Part shown: positions 51,571 through 58,922 of the stretch, in pieces
Position numbering within the stretch: position 1 is the first letter of the stretch
How the letters are laid out: each line of letters begins with the position of its first letter
From: Ignavibacteria bacterium
GTDB lineage: Bacteria > Bacteroidota > Ignavibacteria > Tepidaquicellales > OLB5
Assembly (NCBI GenBank): GCA_017303675.1
Contig: JAFLBX010000001.1
Coordinates: forward strand, 569,970 to 633,969
DNA: 64,000 nucleotides
Direction: 5' to 3'
Notes under the pieces: model-generated
Told to the model about the DNA's origin: nothing
Databases searched by the model: none
The model's input: only the letters and a program-made list of their open reading frames with translations
Position numbers and translations under genes: made by a program

Positions 51571-51855
51571 TTACCTGCCTTTACCTTTGCTGCCGTTCCC
51601 TTTTTTATTCATCTTTTTGGAGCCCTTTTTATTTTTGCTGCCCTTTTTATTCTTTTTGCCTGTGCCGTCTTTTTTAGGAACGCAGTTCGGGTCCTTCTGC
51701 TGAAGCCTGTCACGCTTTCTATCCTGGGTGCCGGTGCAGGCCTTCAGGGGATCGCCGTTTCCGGCAAAATTCATTTCTGCTGCTGTTACAAGTGTGGTGG
51801 ATATGGATGCTGCGGCGAAGAGCACAACGAAGAGTTTCAAAAATGTGCTTTTCAT
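51571..51855 (-). CDS. small secreted Lys-rich protein
   Basis: 94 residues from the ATG of MKSTFLKLFVVLFAAAS. Signal peptide to about residue 26. After a short segment with two Cys (KACTGTQ and DPNCVPK) the last 40 residues are low-complexity Lys/Gly/Ser/Asn repeats of the type KKGSKNKKGSKKMNKKGNG. Strong positive charge suggests binding to polyanions such as DNA, LPS or mineral surfaces. No family recognised. Confidence 0.6.
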   Translation of the reverse strand: MKSTFLKLFVVLFAAASISTTLVTAAEMNFAGNGDPLKACTGTQDRKRDRLQQKDPNCVPKKDGTGKKNKKGSKNKKGSKKMNKKGNGSKGKGR

Positions 51856-52030
51856 AGTAATTACTGTTTTATTGTAAAATTGCATTTCTGCCTGCTTACA
51901 TATATATGACAGTTGCTATTAGCAAAGGTTTAATTATATCTCTAAAATTGTTCTTAAGGTTGTAAATATCAGTTACTTCTGAAACGGCTGAAGATAAACA
52001 AAGGTTCTTTAATCTTTCCGCTGATTAAGC

Positions 52031-52038
52031 TATCTTTG
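52031..52038 (+). promoter_or_regulatory. candidate -7 box (TATCTTTG)
   Basis: TATCTTTG, 23 bp before the ATG of the UDG-fold gene. Confidence 0.45.
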
Positions 52039-52060
52039 TGGTTTACAAATAATATTAAAT

Positions 52061-52747
52061 ATGTCTGCACTTGCACAGGGAATCCTGGATTTTAACGCTT
52101 CGCTGAAATTCACAGCACCATTGCCAAAAGGCATCGGGGTTATGAACCCGTTTTGCAATAACCCTGAAATAACCCGGGTTACATCACTTTTTTACAACAA
52201 GTATTACTCTTCCGGCAAACCGCGGTATATGATACTTGGCATAAACCCCGGGCGCCACGGCGCCGGTGTTACGGGTATCCCCTTTACCGATACAAAGCGC
52301 TTAAGCGAGTTCTGCGGAATTAATATCAACGGCTTCAGCTCTCATGAGCTTTCAAGTGTTTTTATTTATGATATGATAATGGCTTATGGCGGCGTAAAGA
52401 AATTTTACAGCCGTTTCTATATTAACTCGATCTGCCCGCTGGGCTTTGTATCGCTGCATGCAAAAGGCAGGCAGAAAAACTATAATTATTACGACTCCCC
52501 TGAGCTTACCCGCGCAGCTAAGGATTTCATCATAAAAAGCATTAATGCCCAGCTTAAGCTGGGCTTTCGCCGGGATAAATGTTACTGCCTCGGTACGGGA
52601 AAGAACTATAAATTCTTAACAGCATTAAATGCTGAGCAGAACTTCTTCGGCGAAATTATCCCGCTCGATCACCCACGGTTCATAATGCAGTACCGCCTCA
52701 AAAAGAAAGATGAGTATATCCGCAAATACCTGGCGTTACTGAAATAA
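52061..52747 (+). CDS. uracil-DNA glycosylase-fold protein (DUF4918-like)
   Basis: 228 residues. MILGINPGRHGAGVTGIPFTD is read in two parts: GINPGRHG corresponds to the GMNPG motif of SMUG/family 3-like glycosylases, and GIPFTD continues it. PLDHPRFIMQYRL near the end carries the HP motif of the UDG leucine loop. CPLGFVSLHAKG lies between. This fits the SMUG2-like DUF4918 family; uracil or related base excision is possible but unproven. A single gene with its own promoter box. Confidence 0.75.
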   Translation: MSALAQGILDFNASLKFTAPLPKGIGVMNPFCNNPEITRVTSLFYNKYYSSGKPRYMILGINPGRHGAGVTGIPFTDTKRLSEFCGININGFSSHELSSVFIYDMIMAYGGVKKFYSRFYINSICPLGFVSLHAKGRQKNYNYYDSPELTRAAKDFIIKSINAQLKLGFRRDKCYCLGTGKNYKFLTALNAEQNFFGEIIPLDHPRFIMQYRLKKKDEYIRKYLALLK

Positions 52748-53163
52748 ACCTCTCCCCTTAATAAAGGTGGGTCGATAGGTAAGTTTTAACATACTATGAT
52801 CTTCGGTGGGATTGCTTGAGCTTTTGATTCTAACCGGCCTATTTCTCAAAGAGCTGTAAGCTGTAGGCGTCCAGTGGAAAGGTTTTTGATCTTTTCTTTT
52901 TCCCCGCCTTTGAAAAATTAGCGGAAAAAAATTATTTGAGCGAACGTCGCAGGAAAAACTGTCTGAAGTTCAGGCACGTAAGTGACGGAACGAGTTCTTT
53001 TCCTGCAGTGAAGTGAAAATAATTTTAGCTAATTTTTCAGCAGCGGGCGATTTTTCTTTGGTTACTTTCTTTTCATCGCTGAAAAGAAAGTAACATTAAA
53101 CTTAATTCACCGGGTGTTCTAAATACTAATCACATTAATCAAGCTAATCAGGGTAATCATGGT
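52748..53163. other. gap with long-hairpin element
   Basis: A GGCCTATTT fragment similar to the 5' end of the long-hairpin family at about 52839 is followed by complete element I. No gene. Confidence 0.6.
52903..53094 (+). repeat. long-hairpin element I (type I tail)
   Basis: 5' CCCGCC; outer stem GAAAAATTAGC / GCTAATTTTTC; inner stem GCAGGAAAAA / TTTTCCTGC; tip GTTC / GAAC; GCGGGCG; tail GTTACTTTCTTTTCA / TGAAAAGAAAGTAAC. Confidence 0.92.
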
Positions 53164-53742
53164 TTATACCACAAGCTTCCCGCGGAAGCCGCGCGCAGCG
53201 TAATAGCTTTCTGCGCCGTTATGATAGGTGAACACGCGGTCAAACCTGCGGTCGCAGAATATCGCGCCGCCAAGATCGCGCACTTCAGGCGGAGTTAACA
53301 CCCAGCTTGATGTCTTCAGGTCAAACTCGCCAAGCTGCTGCAGGGCGCGGTATTCATCTTCGGTTAAGAGCTCAATGCCTGTTTCGCGGGCCAGGTCACA
53401 AGCGGAATTCTTCGGCTTATGCTCTTTGCGCTTATCAAGCGCTTCGCGGTCATAACACAGGCTCCGCCTGCCGGCGGGTGTTTCAGCGGAGCAGTCATAA
53501 AATGTAACAGCTCCCGTTTTTTTATCGATGGCAATTACATCAGGCTCGCCGCCGGTGCGCTCCATTTCTGCCAGCGAAGCAAGCTTCTCCGGGTTCGCTT
53601 CAAGCCTTTTGGAAACGCTTTCCCAGGTTATACCCTTATGGCGCTGTTTATTTTTTTCAAACCGCTCTTTTAATATATCAAGCAGGTCTTCAAATTCCGG
53701 CGCTTTGTTCGTTTTTTTGCTGCTGCTCTTTGTGGTTTTCAT
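53164..53742 (-). CDS. DUF4256 family protein
   Basis: 192 residues, soluble. The whole length fits DUF4256: LLDILKERFEKNKQRHKGI.W, RTGGEPDVIAIDK, TFYDCSAETPAGRRSLCYDREAL, NSACDLARETGIELLTEDEY and LDLKTSSWV-type followed by TPPEVRDLGGAIFCDRRFD and YHNGAESYYAARGFRG. The family is widely spread and functionally unknown. Two invariant-looking Cys (CSAE, SACD) and the DR/RF motif could be catalytic, but this is inference. Confidence 0.85.
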   Translation of the reverse strand: MKTTKSSSKKTNKAPEFEDLLDILKERFEKNKQRHKGITWESVSKRLEANPEKLASLAEMERTGGEPDVIAIDKKTGAVTFYDCSAETPAGRRSLCYDREALDKRKEHKPKNSACDLARETGIELLTEDEYRALQQLGEFDLKTSSWVLTPPEVRDLGGAIFCDRRFDRVFTYHNGAESYYAARGFRGKLVV

Positions 53743-53781
53743 GTTTGGTACTGTTGTGTATAGATGAATGACAGATTGAAT

Positions 53782-54204
53782 TTACTTTTCCAAAAGCATA
53801 CGCACGTATGCGGATGCGATAATATCACCATTTGATTTAACCGCGCTTACTTTATATTTGCCCGGGTGTTTAAATACTATTTTATCGAAGAAAATATAAT
53901 CCCAGTTTGCCTCAACATCAAAAGGCTCGGTGGATACTTTTTCTTTAATGCCCGCTACATCACGCTCAATAAGTATGCTTACCGATGTAACGCCTATAGC
54001 TTTCAGTGTGCGGAGCATTACCGTAATATAGCCGCCATCGGCTGATATATAGAACTCATCATCGTTGCCTATCTCTTTGCTATCCTTATATTCCTCACAG
54101 AAGTAAAGTGTATCGTTTTTCTGGCGCTGGCTGTAAGAATCGCCGGCTAAAGCAGCAAATGCTGCAAGTATAACTATAGTGTATGCTGTTATCTTTTTCA
54201 TCAA
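53782..54204 (-). CDS. small secreted protein, unknown
   Basis: 140 residues with a signal peptide (ITAYTIVILAAFAALAGDSYS). The mature part appears all-beta, Ig-like: DEFYISADGGYITVMLRTLK, SVSILIERDVAG, YIFFDKIVFKHPGKYKVSAVKS. A periplasmic or surface module with no recognised family; it might be related to gliding/secretion accessory proteins, which cannot be shown. Confidence 0.65.
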   Translation of the reverse strand: MMKKITAYTIVILAAFAALAGDSYSQRQKNDTLYFCEEYKDSKEIGNDDEFYISADGGYITVMLRTLKAIGVTSVSILIERDVAGIKEKVSTEPFDVEANWDYIFFDKIVFKHPGKYKVSAVKSNGDIIASAYVRMLLEK

Positions 54205-54338
54205 TTGTGTGGTTAATTATTAGAATTTTTGCCGAATTTACCGCAAGTTAGCGGTTAAAGTGATTTATTACAATATTTAAGTTCGTGATAAGATCAAAAA
54301 CGTATCTACTCCCCCTCAAAGCATTTAATAAATATAAG

Positions 54339-54403
54339 CTCCCCTCCTCTATTGAGGAGGGGAAAGCAGCAAATTGCAATAGCAATTTGATGCAGGGGTG
54401 GTA
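54339..54403. repeat. two-hairpin element, copy 7
   Basis: CTCCCCTCCTC / GAGGAGGGG, then CAAATTGC / GCAATTTG, then GCAGGGGTGGT. Confidence 0.7.
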
Positions 54404-54459
54404 TGAACAATACTTGAATTGAGTCTGCCCATCAGCTTAAAGAGGACAGCTTAATTTCG

Positions 54460-55455
54460 TCATATATTTTTTTTGCACCATGCAGAAACTGTTGTTTCGA
54501 TCTCAGGCAGATCCGGTAAAAATGATTCGCTTACGCTTCCTTCAGGCGGCGGATTAAAGCTTATAAAAACTACCAGGTCTTCACGTGTTACTTTCGGTAC
54601 AAAATGCTGAACTACTTTCAGAAAATAATCAAAATCAGATCCGCATTTCGGACCTTCTGATTCATAATCCTTTAGTATTTTATCTATCATCACCAGATCT
54701 TTTATCCCGTGAACCTTGCCCTGTGAAAAATGACGTATCTGTTCTGCGCATAAATGTTTGTTGTTTATTTTGGCTGTTTCAAGAATGTTCATTCCGCCTG
54801 CTGCCGCTGAATTGGTAGTTATCCGCTGGATATCCTTTACAGCATCATACCCTATCTTAAGCTCATGCCCTTTGATCTTTATCCGGATAAATGTTCCCGG
54901 TACCATATCTTTTATTGAAAATATCTTTTCAATAAAAACCCCAACATCCTCGCCTCCCGGTATTTCATAATCATATTTCCTCAATTGTTTAGCCTTGTGA
55001 CCGGTTTCAATACCCAAGCGGGTTTCAATACCCAATCCGGATTTTAAACCCGTACCGTTTTTTTCTTGTGATAACTTTTTTTTATTTTTTTGATGTGCTT
55101 CTGTTTCCTTTTCTATTTCACTTCTTATCATATCTATTCTGTCCCAGCTGTAGCTCATGCCAAATCTGGATTCCATTTCATGGCGTATCCGTTCGATATC
55201 CATCTGCCGGTAAAGCATCCCCCCAAGAAGCTCTTTTTCCTTTTCGGTTATTTCACGTACCGGCGGGTTGTATTGCGGTCTCCTGTAATACCCCGGCGTA
55301 TCCTTTTTCATCTCACGGTAAACGGTAGCCTTGCTGATCTTATGCTTAGCCATTATTTCAGCTTTCCGCTTATTGAAATCTGACTTATCTTTTTTCATAT
55401 GCAGCGTTTTTAATTCTGTGATATCTGCGTTAAGAGCTTTATTGAACTTTTTCAT
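54460..55455 (-). CDS. HTH-containing protein, unknown
   Basis: 331 residues from the ATG of MKKFNKALNADITEL. Near residue 40, KAEIMAKHKISKATVYREMKK has the shape of a helix-turn-helix as in transposase or resolvase N-termini. The next 100 residues are highly charged. A short internal duplication, LKSGLGIET followed by RLGIETGH, comes from 20-bp DNA repeats. The C-terminal half is mixed alpha/beta and unassigned; no DDE or Tyr-recombinase motif was found. It could be a regulator or the remains of a mobile-element protein. Confidence 0.6.
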   Translation of the reverse strand: MKKFNKALNADITELKTLHMKKDKSDFNKRKAEIMAKHKISKATVYREMKKDTPGYYRRPQYNPPVREITEKEKELLGGMLYRQMDIERIRHEMESRFGMSYSWDRIDMIRSEIEKETEAHQKNKKKLSQEKNGTGLKSGLGIETRLGIETGHKAKQLRKYDYEIPGGEDVGVFIEKIFSIKDMVPGTFIRIKIKGHELKIGYDAVKDIQRITTNSAAAGGMNILETAKINNKHLCAEQIRHFSQGKVHGIKDLVMIDKILKDYESEGPKCGSDFDYFLKVVQHFVPKVTREDLVVFISFNPPPEGSVSESFLPDLPEIETTVSAWCKKNI

Positions 55456-55553
55456 ATTCATTAACATCCCCGCGCAAGCGGTGATCCCTGGTTTAGTTAT
55501 AAAATAAATTTAAAAAATTTGTAAAGTCTAAATGCGCACAAAGTTAATAAAAG

Positions 55554-55618
55554 CTCCCCTCCTTCCTGATTGCCTTAGCAGTTCTTAAGGAGGGGTGGCA
55601 CAACGTGCCGGGGTGGTA
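55554..55618. repeat. two-hairpin element, copy 8
   Basis: CTCCCCTCCTT...AAGGAGGGG arms with inserted TGATTGCCTTAGCAGTT, then GGCACAACGTGCC and GGGGTGGT. Confidence 0.65.
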
Positions 55619-55640
55619 TTTACAAATCTCCGCAAAGCTG

Positions 55641-55809
55641 AACCCCCATCTAAAATTTAGGATTATCCTAGCGTAAAGTTTAATTTCAGATTTTCCTTAA
55701 GCAGAGATATAGTCCCCCCTTCGGTTGAAGGGGGGAGGAATTCTATAATTATCAATAAATTCAAAATTTATCAGTAAACTTTAACAAACATTAATCTGAG
55801 ATGGGGGTT
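55641..55809. mobile_element. MITE-like element, copy e
   Basis: 169 bp with perfect 11-bp terminal inverted repeats AACCCCCATCT / AGATGGGGGTT and an internal CCCCCCTTCGGTTGAAGGGGGG hairpin region. The best-preserved copy. Confidence 0.75.
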
Positions 55810-55977
55810 GCTTTTGCTTTTGATTTTGATTGAGCTTTTGATTCCAAACAGCCTATGAAAAACAGCTTAAAAAAAATCAAATCTTTTGACCCGCCTCAGA
55901 AAAACGATTAGCCCCCCTCTTTAGAACAAAAAATAGACACCAAGTCTCAAAGGAGTACAAAGCTTTTGCTTTTAAAA

Positions 55978-56148
55978 CGGCCTATGAAAATTTCCGCCAG
56001 GAAATTATTTGAGCAGAAACATCACAGGAAAAGTTGTTTGAGTCACGCAAAGCGGGACGAGTTCTTTTCCTGTAAAGCGAAAATAATTTCAGGAAATTTT
56101 CATCAGCCTTGATTTTTTTGGTACTTTTTGTATCAAGACAAAAAGTAC
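55978..56148 (+). repeat. long-hairpin element J (type II tail)
   Basis: 5' CGGCC; outer stem GAAAATTTCC / GGAAATTTTC; inner stem CAGGAAAA / TTTTCCTG; short tip CACGCAAAGCGGG; tail GTACTTTTTGT / ACAAAAAGTAC. Both flanking genes are on the minus strand, yet the element keeps the plus orientation. Confidence 0.9.
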
Positions 56149-56458
56149 ATAATCATAACGCCCTTTCGGCTCTGGTTTATCCTGCGAAATTGTATTAGTG
56201 GGCTTTTCACATTTCTGATATATTAAGCCTTTTCATTGCTGATTATCCGAATTATTTTTTTTCAAAACCGGCTGCCAAGTCTCAAAAGAGCACAAAGCTT
56301 TTGCTTCTAAAACGGGATATAAATACAACATAAAACTCCAGGCTTCTGAACCCCGTAGAGGTGACACGTTATTTACAATAACCCCCGGTAAGCATAGCAA
56401 AGAAAGGGGCGTAAGCTGCCCCTCCCTTAGATATGAAAGAAAACATAAGGGTTGTAAT

Positions 56459-56773
56459 TTAATTCATAGAAAAATTATTAAACGCCTGCTTAACCAGCTT
56501 ACTATCCCTTACACACTTCATCATTATAGCAATGTACTCTTCAGTTAACTTAATACTTTTCATTGTTTTCATGATCTCCTCAGGCTCCATTTTAAGATCT
56601 GTTAAAAGCATGTCAATAGCCCTGTCTGCCATCTCATATTCACCGGTAATAAGAAAACATTTAAGAGAAGCGCAAAAAACCACCTGCGCTTCGTTAATTT
56701 CGCCAACTTTCCTTTCCGTCAGCTTTTTGAGTGTTTCTTTTGCTTTTTCAAGCCTTTTTTTGTTTATCTGCAT
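56459..56773 (-). CDS. small helical protein, unknown
   Basis: 104 residues, soluble, all-helical and Lys/Met-rich (KKRLEKAKETLKKLTERKVG, MADRAIDMLLTDLKMEPEEIM, YIAIMMKCVRDSKLVKQAF). No family recognised. It lies isolated in a repeat-rich region. The frame is long for its surroundings and has a normal start, so I take it as real. Confidence 0.5.
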   Translation of the reverse strand: MQINKKRLEKAKETLKKLTERKVGEINEAQVVFCASLKCFLITGEYEMADRAIDMLLTDLKMEPEEIMKTMKSIKLTEEYIAIMMKCVRDSKLVKQAFNNFSMN

Positions 56774-57172
56774 TTTATTTTTTGTTTAATTTATAAAAGT
56801 TTGCTCTTCTTCCCCTAACAGGCCTTACGGACTGGCGAAGACACGTGGGAGCTAGAGGGGGTCTCTACAAAAACTCCATTGTTTATGCCTCCGGCAGTTT
56901 CGAAGTTCCGCTGAAAGCGGGATTACATTTGACATTTCACAATTAACGTTTGACGTTTTACTTTTGACGTCTCACATCGACCAACAAATATAACCTATGC
57001 CAACAGCATATTCGTATCATTGCATGATACTTTTTTGGCATACACCCGGATATTTCCATAAATGATTGATTTTATAATAAGTCCCCCTTGATGAGGAGGC
57101 TGGTCAATGACTCATCGAGTCGACTTGTTGAGGAGGATTTGTCTAGCTCAAGCAAAGCCGCCATATAAAGCT

Positions 57173-57340
57173 AACCCCCCGTTGGAGATTAAGCCGAGAT
57201 CGAGCTAAAGTTTAATTGAAGATATACCAATTGGCTTAGAGTCTGTCCCCCCTTTGATAAAGGGGGGATGAAAATCCTGAACAATAAATAATCTGTGATT
57301 AAACGTTAATATTGATTTTCTATAATTTAAAAAGGGGGTT
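57173..57340. mobile_element. MITE-like element, copy f
   Basis: About 168 bp between AACCCCCC and GGGGGTT, with internal CCCCCCTTTGATAAAGGGGGG and GGGGATGAAAATC as in copy c. Confidence 0.55.
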
Positions 57341-57431
57341 CATTTAAACTACACCTGGAATTTTATTATGTCACCTGAATTCTTGCCTGCTGAACCAACA
57401 TACAGTCAAAAGTAAAGCATGACAAAAAAAT

Positions 57432-57521
57432 AGCCTTTTGGTTACTTTCTGCCCCTGTCCCGCACCCGATGCGGGAATCGTTGAAAAGAAAGTAACAGGC
57501 TTTTATCAAGACAAAAAGTAC
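57432..57521 (+). repeat. long-hairpin family, chimeric 3' tail
   Basis: A type I tail (GTTACTTTC...CCCGC/GCGGG...GAAAGTAAC) is followed directly by half of a type II tail (ATCAAGACAAAAAGTAC). The main hairpin is absent. Confidence 0.7.
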
Positions 57522-57590
57522 ATAAGCTAAATATTAAAATAGAAACGAACCAATTTCATTACAAATAGTAAAAAAGATAACATACCGCTT

Positions 57591-58004
57591 TTAAAACCAC
57601 GTTCCTTTTTTATACTCCGTATATTTCCCGCCGAACGCACCGAGAAGCACAGCTTCTTCTTTTTCCATGTAAATAAGATGAAGCGTTACAAGCACTCCCC
57701 ATATAAAAACAAGCCACCAAACGCCCGTTATGAGCACAACGCCGAGCAATACCAGGTCAATAAATATATACAGCGGATGCCTGATCTTTGAGTATATGCC
57801 GCGTGTTGCGAGTCCTTTTGCCGCAGGCAGTACGGCGAAATATTTACCTATATGCACCCTGCTGATAAGGAGCAGAATAAACGAGGGGATACCAAGAGCT
57901 AATCCGGCAGCGAGCCGTACGTTATATGAGAGATTTAAAGCAGCCCAGGCAGTTATAACGGCAAGGATTATAGCAGCCAAAGCCTTCCCTGCTGAGATCT
58001 TCAA
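57591..58004 (-). CDS. ICMT/PEMT-like membrane methyltransferase
   Basis: 137 residues with three to four spans (ALAAIILAVITAWAALNL, LAAGLALGIPSFILLLIS, PLYIFIDLVLLGVVLITGVW). The C-terminal half carries the isoprenylcysteine carboxyl methyltransferase / phospholipid methyltransferase signature: RGIYSKIRHPLYIF, then MEKEEAVLLGAFGGKYTEYK with the E-E and Y residues of the SAM/substrate site. It is shorter than many relatives but complete in motif order. Bacterial members methylate lipids or small molecules; the substrate is unknown. Confidence 0.82.
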   Translation of the reverse strand: MKISAGKALAAIILAVITAWAALNLSYNVRLAAGLALGIPSFILLLISRVHIGKYFAVLPAAKGLATRGIYSKIRHPLYIFIDLVLLGVVLITGVWWLVFIWGVLVTLHLIYMEKEEAVLLGAFGGKYTEYKKGTWF

Positions 58005-58084
58005 TTTTACACCTCCGTAACTCGAAAGAGAACCGTTACAAAATTAATAAAATAAGATGTGATTTGAACTGCTCTTGCTTTGGC

Positions 58085-58118
58085 ACCCTCCCCCTGACAG
58101 GGGGAGATGGAGGGGGTA
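58085..58118. repeat. two-hairpin element, minimal copy 9
   Basis: CCCTCCCCCTGACAGGGGGAG followed by ATGGAGGGGGT; second hairpin absent. Confidence 0.5.
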
Positions 58119-58581
58119 TAAAATCAAATTCAATAACTTTCACCAAACTAACTGTAGAGACGTCCCGCCTAGCCAAGCCAAAGGCATGGTGGGTCGTCTG
58201 CTTATTATGGTTTTTGGCGGACTTAAATTTGCGAAGAGAAATAAGGAAAGTCAGGCGGAGGCACTGAACTTTTATAAATCTAAAAGTCAGGGGCACTGAG
58301 TCACGTATCAGCTTTTTGTCACCCTGAACTCCTGCCTGAACTGCCGTTACGGCAGGCAGGTGCTTCAGGGTCTGCTCTCCTGCACATACATCTTAGAGGA
58401 TGCGATCAAATGCATTTGTAGTTGTTACGGTTTAGTTTACTCCTTGGGAGCCTGACACCCCACAAAGCAAAAGCATTTCACCGCTCCGAAGGTTCAAAGT
58501 ACAACTATGGAGAGCCCCTTTGGGGCCAAGACGCCAAACTTTAAAGTCAGGTACGCTATGTTTTATTTTTTGTTTTTGATT

Positions 58582-58748
58582 GGCCTTTGAAAAAAAGCGT
58601 AAAAAAACACGAAGGCGCATTTAATAACTGCAAAAATCTGTTTGAGGCGAAGCCGAGTTATTTTTGCTTCAATTGCGACTGAAGTGTTTTAGCTTTTTTT
58701 CAGCAGCCTTGATTTTTTTGGTACTTTTTGTATCAAGACAAAAAGTAC
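58582..58748 (+). repeat. long-hairpin element K (type II tail)
   Basis: 5' GGCC; inner stem TGCAAAAAT / ATTTTTGC; tip GGC-GAA-GCC; outer stem GAAAAAAAGC / GCTTTTTTTC; tail GTACTTTTTGT / ACAAAAAGTAC. Confidence 0.88.
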
Positions 58749-58769
58749 AGATTTGTTTATCTTTGCATT

Positions 58770-58835
58770 ATGGCAGATGTACACACAAAAAAATGGTATA
58801 TGCACCATATTATTACTAATGTTAATTTTCAATGA
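58770..58835 (+). pseudogene. broken vsr gene start
   Basis: ATG begins MADVHTKK, which is the conserved N-terminus of Vsr mismatch endonucleases; after eight codons the sequence turns into unrelated WYMHHIITNVNFQ and stops. TATCTTTG lies 5 bp upstream, a matching -7 box. The AT content rises sharply from about 58795. The simplest reading is that the resident vsr gene was cut here when the operon to the right arrived. It could also be a chance match, since only eight residues are involved. Confidence 0.5.
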
Positions 58836-58858
58836 TTTTATTTAATAATTTTACTTAC

Positions 58859-58866
58859 TATATTTG
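58859..58866 (+). promoter_or_regulatory. candidate -7 box of defence operon (TATATTTG)
   Basis: TATATTTG, 57 bp upstream of the vsr start; the stretch between includes CTGAA...TTCAG inverted repeats. Confidence 0.4.
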
Positions 58867-58922
58867 ATAGTTAGGGGGACTCGTTCTGAATTTCTTTCAG
58901 AGTGGGTTTCCTTTTTTTATTC

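Larger units (their letters stand above)
55456..56458. other. 1 kb repeat-filled gap
   Basis: No gene. Contains a two-hairpin element, MITE-like copy e, a 5' fragment of the long-hairpin family at about 55847, element J and an imperfect 40-bp direct repeat (AAGTCTCAAAGGAGTACAAA at 55942 and a variant at 56278). Confidence 0.65.
56774..57590. other. repeat debris, no gene
   Basis: Degenerate TTTGACGTTTTACTTTTGACG repeats near 56940-56975, MITE-like copy f and a chimeric tail fragment of the long-hairpin family. No frame looks coding. Confidence 0.6.
58005..58769. other. repeat-rich gap before the defence operon
   Basis: Contains a short two-hairpin copy, a CCTGCCTGAACTGCCG / CGGCAGGCAGG palindrome near 58330-58365, about 130 bp at 58430-58560 with no match elsewhere in the window, and element K. 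No convincing gene. Confidence 0.6.

Noticed and set aside
52031-53094. Long-hairpin tails as ordinary intrinsic terminators
   Set aside because: The GTTACTTTC...GAAAGTAAC stems are not followed by a U-run, stand at both gene starts and gene ends, and keep one orientation even next to minus-strand genes.
58064-58299. Plus-strand frames over 58064-58299
   Set aside because: They begin inside a two-hairpin repeat, overlap each other in different frames and have no family-like sequence.
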